Shown one piece after another: positions 30,942-42,576 of a stretch of DNA of 64,000 bases (position 1 is the first letter of the stretch; each line of letters opens with the position of its first letter). Position numbers and translations under genes: made by a program. The stretch is from contig CAICTM010000432.1 of assembly GCA_903772945.1 (NCBI GenBank), positions 1-64,000 of the forward strand, written 5' to 3'. Below the pieces are notes generated by a model. That model saw only the letters and a program-made list of their open reading frames with translations. It made no database searches and was not told where the DNA came from. Source of the DNA: Seminavis robusta. Lineage: Eukaryota > Bacillariophyta > Bacillariophyceae > Naviculales > Naviculaceae.

Positions 30942-31368
30942 CTCGCTAATAGCGTATCCTACTGTTCCGGTGTCTCTCCCGGCCTTTTCAAAAAAGTATC
31001 TTTATCTTTGTGGATCGCGATCGAGCTTTGGTGTCTTGAAATTAATATTCACTTTTGATACTTCTAATCTGGCAACGATAATGGTGGATCTTTGGTGTCA
31101 TGCCAAAAGACCCCGACTGCGGTTGAATAGACTCTCTACGGTACATGTAGTAGTCATGTAAAAAGAATTCACGCCAGCTGTTCCCTTGATCTTTCTCAAA
31201 AGCTTTAACCCTATTGTAGCGGGAGATCCCTAAGACCAAAACCAAAACGGGCGAAGGGTACCAGTACCTAGCTAGCTAGCTACTAGCTAGCTAGCTAGCT
31301 AGCTAGAGCATGCAGACCTGGAAGTCCAGTATCGGAAGATACGGAGATACCAAAGAGACAATATCACC
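30942..31368. promoter_or_regulatory. Shared divergent promoter region
   Basis: The 427 bp between the divergent MACPF and UBL-BAG genes must hold both promoters. It includes a TAGCTAGC microsatellite at about 31269-31306, roughly 60 bp before the UBL-BAG start. No specific factor site is recognised. Confidence 0.4.
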
Positions 31369-31839
31369 ATGGCAGCCCCTCCTCGACTTACGCTGCGCAT
31401 TTCTGGCTTGGGGCATTCGTTGACGATTCGGGAAGATGCGTCGGCGACCGTGGACGATTTGAAGGCTCGGATTTCCCAAACGACAGAGATTCCGCCGTGT
31501 TACCAACGGCTGTTGGCGCGTGGACTGAGTTTGGAAGATGGGCATTCGACGCTGGACGATATTGGTTTGAAGGATCGTACCAAAATCATGTTGCTGCATT
31601 CGCCAGAATATGCGCAAGAAAAGGAAGGATACGAAAAGCTGCAGGCAGTAGCCCAGGAAATTCAAGAATTACAAGACAATATTAGTGACAACAGTTTGCA
31701 ACCCAAGGTTATTTCCGAGTTGGTCACGCGGATATGCTGCAAGCTAGATGCCATTGATACGGCGGGATCTGCGAATTTGAGATTGCAGCGAAAGGAATTA
31801 CTACAAAAAGCGGAACGCTTGGAAGCTGACAACAGCTAG
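31369..31839 (+). CDS. Ubiquitin-like plus BAG domain co-chaperone
   Basis: 156 residues, start in good context (ATCACCATGG). Residues about 6-78 form a ubiquitin-like fold (LTLRISGLGHSLTIREDASA, VDDLKARISQTTEIPP, QRLLARGLSLEDG, LDDIGLKDRTKIMLL). Residues about 85-153 are a helical BAG domain (YEKLQAVAQEIQELQDNIS ... LVTRICCKLDAIDTAGSANL ... QRKELLQKAERLE). This is the BAG1-type architecture: the BAG helices bind the Hsp70 nucleotide-binding domain as an exchange factor, and the UBL can dock on the proteasome. It is in the cytosol or nucleus. It is convergent with the cyclase gene. Confidence 0.85.
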   Translation: MAAPPRLTLRISGLGHSLTIREDASATVDDLKARISQTTEIPPCYQRLLARGLSLEDGHSTLDDIGLKDRTKIMLLHSPEYAQEKEGYEKLQAVAQEIQELQDNISDNSLQPKVISELVTRICCKLDAIDTAGSANLRLQRKELLQKAERLEADNS

Positions 31840-32534
31840 ATGGGACATGGCTGACTAACCGACTAACGGGGAAAAGAACAGAATTGATCAGGGAAGCTTT
31901 CTAATACCATGGATATTACCCATGGGATATATCTTCAGTGATACCTCCTTTGCCCTTGCTAAGGGGAAAATTGTCTCTCTATCGTCGAAGCAGGTCGCCA
32001 AATGCTCCATCAATGCTCGGCGAGGGCCCCCAACTCAAATACCAGTATGTTTGCTGAACTGTGGCTCTATCTCCAAAAAAGAGAATGGCCCAATCAACGA
32101 TGGCATAGAACCAGCTGCACTTGTTTAGATGCTATTGATGAATCGTATTTAAATACCTGAGAATCAAACTAGTGTGTTTATGCTACAGATAGGTACCTAG
32201 CTTTTGCCTCAAGACCATGAGGGTGCAGCCTAGCCCAAGACGGGAGAAAACGAAATGATGACAGGAACAGTCCTTGGGCTTCCTTATTCCGGACACAAGG
32301 AAATCCTCTCCATGTTGGGCCTGCGTCATTTCGTTAAAACTTGTTGGCCTGTTGGGATTTGGTCGTCTTCTGCCATCTTTTTCCAGCTCGATTGGTTGAG
32401 TCGAATTCATTCAGCTACATAACTGGCCCATCCATCCATGTACGGAATATACAACTGCCTTTCGTCTCTTTTGTGTGTCAAAAGACTGTTTTTTACGCAA
32501 ACATCAACTCAACATGAATTCAATGCAATGCAAA
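31840..32534. other. Intergenic between convergent genes
   Basis: No gene seen. An inverted pair ACCATGGATATTACCCATGG near 31907-31926 may form a weak hairpin at the end of the UBL-BAG transcript. Confidence 0.4.
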
Positions 32535-35115
32535 TCAACAGTCCATCACTGTCTCAAATACAGGTTTTTCATCATGATGATGATTGACGTCGGCAGCACC
32601 ACCACCATCGGCACCACTTTCCACATCCACAAAACCATCGTCCCCTCCTGCTTGGGAGTCGTCTACTGTGCTAGACGTGCGAGAGTAGAATTCCGATACG
32701 GACCCATCCAGCACGGACTTTGTGTTCTTGATTGTAACCCAGAATGTTTGCATTTCGCCCTTGCCCTTGGCCACGATCTTTTCCGCTCGAGGAGACACCC
32801 AGTGTCGTTTGCCACCGGCAATAAGGAGATCCGCCGTATCTTGACTACAGAGGATCTTTCCCGCCGCCGAGTTACTTTCCATACGGGCCGACGTGTTGAC
32901 GGTATCGCCAAAGAGCTGGAATCGACCCTTTAAACCGCGCAGCACTCCAGCCGTGACGGGTCCACTGTGCAGCCCCAGCCTAAGATTCAACCCACTGGTT
33001 CCAGGCCCAAGGGATTCCTCTAGAAAATGAAAGACTTCTCCACTCTTGATGAGACAATCGTGACAGAACCTAGTCATGGCCAGTGCATGATCGCGCCTTG
33101 GTTTGGGAAGTCCCACCACGGCAACGTAACAATCCCCAATGGTTTCCACTTTGAAAATTCTTCTTCGATTGGCAATGGAATCAAACGCTCCGTACTGTAA
33201 GCAGGTGGAAACGAAAAAGGGTAAGTGATTCTATCATTCCAAGGCAAGTACTATCGATGCACTGCAATGCCATTGTGTAATACTCACAAGCGTTTCCAAT
33301 AGACTAAAGACTTGTACCGGATCGCGCGTGGACGACCACGACGTAAATCCCACCAAGTCCATAAAGCATACGGTACAATTGGGATACAGGTCGGCAATGG
33401 GTTTGTCTTGAAACGTCGTGACTCCACTGGGTGCCGTTTCCGGCAAGAGCGACACGGACGCCATGTGATCGGTCCCATTGCCGAGTTCCTGACTTTGCTG
33501 CTTTCCAGCCGCCGCCGCTTTATCCCCCGATGTGAGTAGACTCTTGAGATTTTGAAAATTGGCACTGGATGCATCATCACCGCCACTACTGGCGAGCTGT
33601 TCCCGACTGGCTTGATCTTCGGCTTGTTTCATGATGCGATCGCGAACATTGTCCGGAAAGAGTGTCGAGATAATGGCCGTCGTCCGCGTCGCAATTTTCA
33701 TGACGCGAGCTTGTCGTTTTTGGACAAACCAGACAAAAATAAAGAAGACGACCATCAGAAACAAAAAGACACAGGCGTACATGACGGTAAAGACTTCGAC
33801 GTTGGAGTTGCCATGGAATCGTTCGAATTCTTCGGATGGATAAATGCCGACACTGTAGACACACGTATCGCCGATATTCTTGGGCCGTGTAGAGGTGGAG
33901 AGTGTAGATGGCGATCGTAGGAATTCGACCCCAAACCAAATGGTTTCGGTAATGTAATCATTGTTGGTGCCATTGACATCTCCCGGTCCCAGAAAGACGA
34001 CGTCGGGTCCATTGAGGAGAAAGGAATAGCGATCGCCGCATGTATTGCGAATCACGGCAATAATGCCATTGACACCTTCGGGTAGAATGCCGGTAAGGAA
34101 TCGATCCCACGGCAACACGCCGTGAACGACTCCCACAATGGATCGTTGCTCCAACAAGAAACTGTTGTACACAGGCATGACAATGACAGATCGTGGAATG
34201 GTGGAGTTGAAATCGGAGGGATCAAAGAACTGTTGATTCTTGAACGTATCCAGATCGTAATCCGAATAGATCGCGGAAATGGCCGTATGTTGGGTTTCCA
34301 TCATATCCGCAAACAGGGCGCCGTATTTGGGAGCCGAAATGAGATTGTAATTGATCAATGACGTATTGTAGGGAGTGGGAGATGTCTGCCAAACGGGAAG
34401 CATTTGGTTGGAAGTAGTGTCGGGAATGACTTGGTCATTATTGTTGTCATCGAGTCGGTAGATATAGGGAATCGAGTGGGCCGTGACATCTTCTAATTCG
34501 TAGGAGGAAAAGACGGTCCATTCGGTGGTTTCATTGTTGGCAACGATAGGAGAAAAGCCCACCAGGTCGAGTTTGGCATCGACGCGAGTGCGAAGCGCAC
34601 GACGTCCAGACTCGGGGACCACTAAATAAATAAATAAATAAATAAAAAGACAAGTCAGCAAGACTGTAATAACATACAGATCACTTTCAGAAAGATGACG
34701 TACCAAGAAAGGGCCAATTGTCTTGACTGGCTTCGGCATAGATGGTAATGGTATCGGCCAGTGTCTCCATGGAGCTCATGATAGTCTTGGCTTGAAAGAG
34801 CGTTCCTTCGGCAATGTTGCGCACGTGTTGATGGAAGGCATTTTCAAATGTCTTGGTTTCGTCATCTCGCAGAATGTTGGCCGTAAAGATCAACACAAAG
34901 ACTCCCGTACTGGCTATCGTGACAAGCACTACTCCCATCCAGAAAAACACAAATTTGTTGTCTTTGTCGTCCCACAGAAATGAAAACCAACCCTTCTCGT
35001 CCTTGTCCGCATTGTCGCCACCGCTGGTTGTACCACCGCCCGTCTTGTCGTTATAGGAGGACACCGACGCGAGGTCATTGTCGGGAAGGCCTTCGAGAAT
35101 TTGAACAGTCGTCAT
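32535..35115 (-). CDS. Receptor-type class III nucleotide (guanylate-like) cyclase, three exons
   Basis: Proposed exons are 35115-34704, 34621-33288 and 33194-32535 (introns 82 and 93 nt, phases 1 and 0), giving 801 residues. In order: a cytosolic N-terminus; TM1 about 55-82 (FVFFWMGVVLVTIASTGVF); an extracellular sensor of about 330 residues with many N-x-S/T sites and a CHASE-like look; TM2 about 415-440; a linker helix; and the cyclase domain from about 550 (metal-binding Asp in VCFMDLVGFTSWSS, then KVETIGDCYVAVVGLP, LGLHSGPVTAGVL, FGDTVNTSARMES). Glu in KVETIGD is the guanylate-type base contact. The partner Cys or Asp before the LFGD motif is Gln (RFQLFGD), so GTP versus ATP use is uncertain. 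The tail is acidic and His-rich. Likely a membrane receptor making cGMP or cAMP. Confidence 0.85.
34624..34650. repeat. (AAAT)n microsatellite inside a cyclase intron
   Basis: Six to seven AAAT units form the tract next to the 3' splice site of the first intron of the minus-strand cyclase gene, where they read as a TTTA tract before the acceptor AG. Length changes here could affect splicing. Confidence 0.8.
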
Positions 35116-38062
35116 CTTGCTTGCTTAGTTTGGTTGGCTGGCTTGGTTCGAATTGGTTGGTTGGTAAAGTGATTATAATAGAGAAGTGGAGAGAGAGAAT
35201 GGAAGTGGAGTTGTGCTTGCCTTCGAGAAAAAATAAATGTTAGACCTGCTTAGACCGCAGGAAAGGGGACTGGCAGTCGCTGGAGTGGCAGCCTGCTTGC
35301 AGCTTGGATTCTCGGGGAAGCTTCCAAGGGACATTGCAGTACCGCGGATATTTACCAGATTTAGGGTTCATAGCTAATTCAGTACATTTACTATAAAAGT
35401 ACAGTACGCTTTCTTCGACAACCTGTTCGCATTCTCATGACTCGATTCACACAAGGACGTCAGTTTGGCATAAATAATCATAAGTAGCAGGTCACAACTC
35501 TCTATCTAGTACTCTCTGTGGTTCTTACCGTACTGTTTACCTATGGCCTAATTACGCACTACGTACTCGAGTACCGGTAGGTCTCTGTGTCTGTCGAAGA
35601 AAGTAGAGAAAATGAGGACTCACTTTTCCTTATATCTCCACAATATTGGCAAGGAAGTGCTTCCAGTCGCTGGAACTTTGTACTTTCTCAATTTTGCCAG
35701 TTCGAAGAGTCAGTGAGGACGGAAAGAGCATGACACATAACCCAGTGATTGCTTCATGCAGTGATCTGCTCTTGATGACTTTAGTGGCATCACAATACCT
35801 TATTGATTAGGGATGAATGGGTTGATTCCTTAAATCTCATATTCCGGTCATGGCAATAGAAAGGACCTCTCTGAAAAAGCTGCTTCACCATCAGCATGTC
35901 GCTGTTGTTGGCTTCTTGTTGGCTTCTTGTTGGCTGGATTGGAGAGCTTTTCCACACCTGCCAGAACCATGTCATCATGATGTCAAAGCATGAGCTGTGA
36001 GGAGAGCACCGACGCTGCACCACCAGTGGTACCTTCGGTGCACCACTGCTCCATTCTGGGCAATTCCCTACAGAACAGGGCAGCCTTGGCTGGTCACTCC
36101 ACCGACCAGAGCTTGGCTTCCAGCCATAAGATTTTGGATGGTCGTTTGAATAGTACCGTGCCTCCTGACTGCCTGATGCTAAACAGAGCAAGCTTGAATG
36201 ATCCGTAATGGCATCATACAAGATTTTGGAGTGGTAGCTGTAGCAACAACATATACGAGTAACACTCTAGTGGCCATCTTGGTTGGGTCAACCTTGGGGG
36301 GCATTTGACTTGCTCTTCGTGCCTTTCCGGTGTGGACTTTTGGCAAGGAAAAACGCGGACAGGCGGACTTTCATTCACTGTTCCGAGAGCAAGCCCAACT
36401 CCCGCGAAAGAAGCACCATTCCCGTCACGGAAACATTCAGCGTCTAGCACTCTTGAGTCAGCCGTTCTGGTGGTACCGGTGCCGGTACCGGTGCCGTCTT
36501 GTACAACCACGAGAAACACACGCACTCACATAAGTAAGTCTGTCGAATTGCAAGTTGCAACGTTGATGGTACAGGTATAAGAAAACAAGAGACGGATAAG
36601 CTCACCCTTATGGCTTGAGGATGTAGAAGATTGGTATTGCAGCAATCCGAGCGACCGGCCAATCAACAACAAGAAATGGATTGACCACCATCCGAGCGGC
36701 AGCGTTGTTAGTTGTTGCACACCATGGAGCAACTAACGCTGGTGCTCTCATCAATGGTCAAGCGCCTTCTGGTTACGATTTCTGTAGGACCCAAGCAAGC
36801 TCAAACTCTCCCTTGATACCAAGAACTGGTCGGCGCTACATGTACTACGGTATCCTCTACTATCCTCTACTATCCTTGAGCCTTGAATCGAATCGTCCCC
36901 GCCAAAACAAGCACAGCTAAGGAAGTCAATGGAGGTGGTTGTAATTATTTGTATCGAGTCGACGATGTACAAGAAAAACAAGAGATGATGAGATATACAT
37001 AAATCTCACCGGTCGCTTCAGGATTTAGAAGATTGGCATTGTTTTGTCAGCCAGCCAGGAGGAAGGTACACAGGTACCATTGACTCATTGACTGGATCGA
37101 TCCCTCAAGCCTCATTTCTGTCCCTTGGTAGGTTTCCTGCCGGCTGAGTTCTAAGAGCATAGCAGTACCACGCCCAAACGGTAAAACTATCTTGCAGACC
37201 AGTACCAGTATACGGGTGGATAGTCTCTGGTCTTATGGGTTCTGGAAGTGCATGTACATGACATTGTATGTAGTTTCACTTGCTTGCTTGAGCTGCTAAA
37301 GCCCTGTGTTGCAACTCCTCGTCCTACATCAGAGAGCCTGGTCCTAGCTACATGATGTAGCATAGAGCGGACATCAGAGAGCTATGTTAATACGTATCCG
37401 AGACAGAAGCTCCTGCTGGGACAATCTCAACCGTCAGATTCTGTCTATCTCTGACTTTTTGAGCGGTGACTGCTCTTGATCCGGAGTTAATGTACCAGGC
37501 TTTTTTCAGACGTCCATACGTTCGTAGGTCGTTCATACCAGTGTTGCTGGGCACAGAGAGACTGGAGATTGGCGATGCTCTACTACCAGTAGTACTCTAT
37601 GAACTCCGAGTACGAGCTCTCTACGAGTACAGGAGCCGGAGAGGTCGCTGTCCTTGTTATATCCCCTTTCAAAATGTGGAGCAATGACGTCTAAGACGGA
37701 TTTAAAGCTCCACATTCATAATACTCGTGAAATGGGATCATTATATCCCAAAATCAACGTACTGTAAATAGAAACACTTTACAGTAGCTTGTTTTGGAAG
37801 CAGCAACCAAATCTTGTCATCGCCGAGGAACGCCGATTAGCCTTCTGAAGCTCGGACATTCAACGATGGCACCCAAACTTTTAGAAACATCCGAGACAGC
37901 TGCGAAACAATGCTGCTCCCTCGATGCGACCTTCCATGACGGTACTAGCAGCATAAACCTACGGAATCGAAGCTTGAGCGTTCTATTCTTCAGGGCTCAC
38001 AATTTTTGGATCCTGAAACGTCAATCCCCACTTATCCAGGCCTACAACAGCACTACACAAGC
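35116..38062. other. Long gene-poor stretch before the DNAxGH array
   Basis: No gene supported over about 2.9 kb. An antisense frame at 35790-36221 (143 codons) has no recognisable features. GGTACCGGTGCCGGTACCGG lies at about 36472-36496. The segments around 36575-36640 and 36968-37040 resemble each other (AAGAAAA-CAAGAGA, then GTAGAAGATTGG), suggesting an old duplicated element. Confidence 0.45.
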
Positions 38063-38473
38063 ATGATGATGAACCATCACCTATCCCACATCCATGATGT
38101 CAACGGCATCCTCCTTGTACAAGACAATGCCGCAACTCACTCAGATGCAGCTCGCCCATTGTCTGATTCGGGCAGCAGCCACTCCACTCAATCCACCAGA
38201 ACCAAGAAACGCGTGCGATTTTGCATAGTACAGCAACAGCAAGGCGTACAAAGGCAATCCAGACCAGCACAAAGACACGGCAGAGAATGCACCAACGAGC
38301 AACTTCAGTCAGCGGAACAGAAGTGCCGGTGGGAAGGATCCTGCTCTCAGGCCATGGCAATGCCCAAGCGACCCTCTCGCTCCCCATCACCCGTACGAGA
38401 AGCACGGCACGCTCCAATTGCAGCCCTGGAGGCCTCAATGCCCACAAAAGAAGTGTGCAGCAGGAGCGCCTAA
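38063..38473 (+). CDS. Small DNAxGH/CRWxGC/PKRP family protein, copy 2
   Basis: 136 residues from the ATG at 38063 (ATGATGATG; the frame continues upstream without an ATG). Block 1 is GILLVQDNAATHSD (about 15-28); the Gly of GH is Thr here. The middle is Gln/Arg/Ser-rich and basic. Block 2 is EQKCRWEGSCSQ (about 88-99), so the second Cys is shifted by one. Block 3 is MPKRPSRSPSPVREA (about 103-117). The tail is about 20 residues. It is the first member of a plus-strand array with starts 38063, 40060, 42184, 43716 and 46264. Function unknown. Confidence 0.6.
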   Translation: MMMNHHLSHIHDVNGILLVQDNAATHSDAARPLSDSGSSHSTQSTRTKKRVRFCIVQQQQGVQRQSRPAQRHGRECTNEQLQSAEQKCRWEGSCSQAMAMPKRPSRSPSPVREARHAPIAALEASMPTKEVCSRSA

Positions 38474-40059
38474 TAATAAGGAGCTTGGAAAAGACAATTT
38501 CTAGACAAGCCTGTAACAAATACATAGCAACATAGATCCACATGAACAAAACTTCAACTGGCTGCCTTTATGATTGATTCAAAGCTGTAGAGTTCAGCTC
38601 GCTACTATGCATATGCTGCGCTTCGCTCCTCCCATGATCTTCACTGCGGTGCAGTAACGGTGCATTCATATCGGAGTGCGGGGATTTGAACCCCAAGCCA
38701 AGACCAGCCTAGATTACTTAATCCTTTTAGCAACACATCCACGCATTGCTTACCTTAGACTCATGCATAGACTTAGCCTCCCCACCCTCCCAACGATGGT
38801 CTATTCTACTCGAGTACTGTACAGTACTATCATAGCTCCAGCTACCAGCTGATTTTCTGAGCAGCTGATTGCTGATACCACACAAGAAAACTTCATCGTA
38901 CCGGTACCTGGTACCTTTAAAACCCTTCGAGCAGCTGTACCGCTACAAAGCTACAAACTGCAGCTGCCCTCTTCATCTGCCCAAAGAAGAGAAGCTCAGT
39001 ACTGGAAGAGCACCGTAGGAGCTCTGTGAGTTAGACTGTAAGACCGCTGTAAGCTACTTGGTTGATCTAAGAACCAAGCGAATCTCTTGAACAAACAGAA
39101 CAGTGGAAAGTAATTAAAAGCCCCATGCTTCAAGGAACGTTGGTGGAAAAGTAAGTTAAAAAGGCTGATACTTCTCCTGAGTAAAAGGTATATACATACA
39201 TGTACTACTAGACGACTGAAGCTGTAGTCTAGAGCAATTCTAGGAGCTATTCTAGGTTCTGTAGCTTGAGTGCTTTGAGTAGCTCTTGAGTTCGTGACAT
39301 TGTGCGTGATACCGGTAATGTGCATGAGAATGCGAAGCACACAATTTTGATGCAACTACTGTAGGAAAAAGGAACCTTGATGGGAACGTAAAAAACCTGA
39401 CACTAAATCCAAGTTCGTTTCAACCGGCCTTCAGAAAACGCTAAAGGAGGAGGAGATTGGAAATGCTTTAATTAACAAACTAACTTTCACTTTCACTGTG
39501 ACTTTTGGCTTCTACATCGATTTCACAGTAGAGAAAAAGAGATAGATGAATGGATTGAACAGCTCATCAAACAGAAAGGGGAAGGTTTAGTCCAAAATTG
39601 GACTTCTCTTGCAAGTAGTGGTTGTACCATACGTCACTGCACGGCGTAAGGCCGTACGGGTTAGAAAAGCTGCTTAAAACGGAGGTTGAGGACACAATTT
39701 CCCCTCTAATACCGTCCGCGCAGTTCAGAGTTTCTGAGTTTCTGTAGACATGTTGTACAGCCGCTAATACCGTCATGGATTTTGCAATTGAGTTACATTA
39801 TCTTGCAGCCTCCACTCTCGAGTCTCGAGTGCCGTTTTCTCCGATTTTGGTGGTCAAAAGCAAGAGATACATGTAAAAGATACCGTACACCGGCAACTCT
39901 ATCTCCTATTCCCTGTTCAAGCTCCAAGCTCCAGCCACAGCATTTCTCTTGGCAGCTCTCGGTGGGGGGCTCATCTCAGTTGTGTCATATTATACATCTT
40001 CTCACCTTTTGAATGTCTCTGAAGGCAAAACATAGAAAACTCGAATAATCAAAGCTACC
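38474..40059. other. Spacer between family copies 2 and 3
   Basis: No protein gene seen. It contains a tRNA-like stretch (38671-38741) and GGTACCGGTA-type palindromes near 38900-38915. A 119-codon antisense frame (38996-39355) has no features. Confidence 0.45.
38671..38741 (-). tRNA. tRNA-like sequence, probably a pseudogene or SINE head
   Basis: On the minus strand the 71 nt end in a perfect B box and T-arm (GGGGTTCAAATCCCC) followed by a 3' acceptor strand CACTCCG. The 5' side has a degenerate A box (TTGCTAAAAGGATTAAG) and an acceptor strand that pairs only with a one-base bulge. No normal seven-base anticodon loop with a good stem can be drawn, so no identity is assigned. The length is right for a tRNA. 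Confidence 0.3.
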
Positions 40060-40416
40060 ATGATGAATGTCTCCTTTCTTATTCCTAACATTCAACACCT
40101 GGAGGTTGTCCTCGTTGTGGACAACGCCAGTGGCCATGGGATGACCAGCAGTCACTCAAAGAGCCCTCAAAGCCAGCACCATTCAAGACAGAAAGTTACA
40201 TGCCCTGCTCACAGTGACTGTCAGCAGCACCATCATCAAGATTCATGTCACTCCTCATCAGTGGACTCTAGTACGTGTCGTTGGGATGGATGCCCGCGCG
40301 AGTCGTCGCCCAAGCGCCCCGTCCGAAGACTCTCGAGCAAAACCATGAATAAGATGCTCACTCCACCGGCTTGTCCTGTACGACGTACATCGCTGGAAAC
40401 TCCCGACAGTCTTTGA
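40060..40416 (+). CDS. Small DNAxGH/CRWxGC/PKRP family protein, copy 3
   Basis: 118 residues from the ATG at 40060 (GCTACCATG). Block 1 is VVLVVDNASGHGM (about 16-28). The middle is His/Ser/Gln-rich (QHHSRQKV, CQQHHHQDSCH), unlike the Arg-rich middle of the other copies. Block 2 is SSTCRWDGCPRE (about 69-80). Block 3 is SPKRPVRRLSSK (about 83-94), followed by a second PVRRTS near the C-terminus (about 107-112). No membrane segment or signal. Function unknown. Confidence 0.6.
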   Translation: MMNVSFLIPNIQHLEVVLVVDNASGHGMTSSHSKSPQSQHHSRQKVTCPAHSDCQQHHHQDSCHSSSVDSSTCRWDGCPRESSPKRPVRRLSSKTMNKMLTPPACPVRRTSLETPDSL

Positions 40417-42183
40417 TGTGCTGGCTATACCGTAGCCCTGCCACCAGGCCGAGCTTAGTCGACTGCCGACCCCGACCCTTGGGCACTTGACCCAATGGCT
40501 GTACCAATAGATAACTCACTGTATGTAACACTATGAATTTGCGCAAACTACCGTATGTCATACCGTATCTATTGTTCAAAACTCGCCTTGCCATGAAAAG
40601 ACTGCCTCTTTTTGCCCTTTTAAACCATTCAGTCGACCGCCCTGCCTCTCCCTGGACGCAAGGAGCCCATGGTGCCAAACACTGAAAACTGCATCACCAA
40701 ACCCCTCGTGCTTTGTAACAACAGGGAGGAGACAGAGCGAGGCAGCGACCGGTAGAGAAGGCATTCACTCTTCCAGCATTACTTCTTGGCTACGATTGTT
40801 GTCTGCTCAAATAATGCACCAGGAGCAGGATCAATGGCCATGTCAAGGATCCGTCAGTATGGAAGATACCAAAGAAGTGGACCCATTTGCTGGCATTGAA
40901 CTTCTGGCTCGGCTTGGTCAAAGCATTCGTAGGTAGTGCCATCGGTAGCGAGGTGGCCTCTGCTGGTGCTAACTTGTGATGCTGGAAGCGTGGGTGCTGC
41001 AACTAGTGCTTGATAGGTCTCGGGTGCGGAACAAGCAGCCAAGCCAATACTATTGAAATGCACTCGTAGAGAAATGAGTCTTCAACCAACATGACATCCT
41101 CTCTCTATACCAGGGAGCTCGCAATCTACCTAGCCAGCTCCAGAGAACTGCCTGCTTCGTTTATTGTTTCTTGGAAACCATTGCCTCATTTACTCCTTCC
41201 AGCAGTCTTGTGCATTTTCCCTTGTCGGTGATGCCTGTGCGAGCATCGCGCACAACTACTATTATGGGTGCATCAGCCTCTGTTTCAATGGATTCCCTGC
41301 TTGGCGGGGTGTGGGCTGTACGATGGTTGAAACAGTGTGTAGTAGTACTCGTGTGGGAATCAATTCCTCACAAACACAGCACGGATGGGACAAATGCTAC
41401 GGGTGTTTGTTCCACCTGCCAGCTCGATGGTCTCCCAACTCTCGGAGGCAAAGTGGAATTGCAATCTAAGACAAGCAAGAGGGACCTTGCCACAGCAGCA
41501 CACCAAAGACAACCTTAGATTGTGGCTCTCTCTTGTCACGAACCCTCATGCCTTGTGCCAAACCATCCCTTGGCTTTGATAGGCAAGCGAACCTCCGCAG
41601 CAGGAGCACATCTCTTTTTTCCGCCCACAAGACCAACCCCAGAAGCAAATCTCCATAAGAGCGTCATGCCAAAGGGTGCCAAGCCAAAGAGAAGGACGAA
41701 GACAACGCGGCATAGCAAAGATCCTTGGGTCTGCAGATAGAGAGTACGTGGACAGGAGGCAGCAGCGAAGCGGTACAGGTCCTACTTCGTACCGCGGATA
41801 ACTAACTGTTCGTAGTCAGACCAAGTCTTAGTTCAGCATGAAGTGTCTTGTCATCTCAGAGCTCGTCATCTGGAATCTAAGAATTTACAGTACAAGAAAT
41901 CCAGATTGTTCTTTCTCGGCATCGCCTTTTTCTTGAATGAGTGACCTTTGTTAATTCCAAGATTTGGCTGTGTCTTTGGGAGGTACTACATGACTACATG
42001 ATGTAGTAAAAAGCATTTTCTAATAAGACAGGTTTACGAGCAACCCACGATCATCCCCGATCCGCAAGAAAGCTTCGCTGGGCTAGCTTCGCAACAATGC
42101 TATAGCTTCTCACAAATCCAACAAAGGCATCAAATGCAAACAAATAATCAACACCAATGATAAGGCCGACCAAACAACTTGAA
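40417..42183. other. Spacer between family copies 3 and 4
   Basis: No gene supported. Overlapping plus-strand frames at 41164-41740 were checked for the three family blocks. Only a weak basic stretch (PKGAKPKRRTKTTRH near 41675) is present, which is not enough to call a copy. Confidence 0.4.
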
Positions 42184-42576
42184 ATGATGGACGCCTTTCT
42201 CCTTCAGCTACCCTTGAGACTTAGCAATTGTGCCCTCGTAAATGATTCCCCGGCTGGTCATGCAGAGGACTTTCAAATTCTGTGTCGTGAACGGGACGAA
42301 CCAGAGAGAATAATATGCCCACCAAAGAAGCAACGCCCGCAAAAACGGCGGAAGCCCCGGTCCTTTGAAAAGCGCATTGTCAAGGGGCAGCAAGAGCCAA
42401 CGCGGGGACGGGAGGTTGATGAGTGTCGATGGTCTGGACAATCCTCCAGCAGTCCAGAGAGGGACAACAACGGACACAAGAAGAAGGCTCCTGTGCCTCC
42501 AAGGCAACCCACTCGATCCGTGTCACCCATGAGGATCCCTTCCAGACAAAAAAAGAGCAAAAGCTTTTCACAATGA
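42184..42576 (+). CDS. Small DNAxGH-family protein, copy 4 (diverged)
   Basis: 130 residues. The ATG at 42184 (MMDAFLL) is chosen over 42157 because it matches the short hydrophobic N-termini of the other copies. Block 1 is diverged: NCALVNDSPAGHAED (about 15-29), with ND-SPAGH in place of DNA-x-GH. A strongly basic middle follows (KKQRPQKRRKPRSFEKR, about 46-62), similar to copy 5. Block 2 is VDECRWSGQSSSS, in which the second Cys is replaced. Block 3 is PPRQPTRSVSPMR (about 109-121), in which Lys is replaced by Arg-Gln. The losses suggest relaxed selection or specialisation. Function unknown. Confidence 0.52.
   Translation: MMDAFLLQLPLRLSNCALVNDSPAGHAEDFQILCRERDEPERIICPPKKQRPQKRRKPRSFEKRIVKGQQEPTRGREVDECRWSGQSSSSPERDNNGHKKKAPVPPRQPTRSVSPMRIPSRQKKSKSFSQ

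Noticed and set aside
35790-36221. 143-codon antisense frame as a gene
   Set aside because: No recognisable domain, signal or context; cannot be supported.
41164-41740. Possible extra DNAxGH-family copy between copies 3 and 4
   Set aside because: None of the three blocks is present in any frame; only a weak basic stretch was found.
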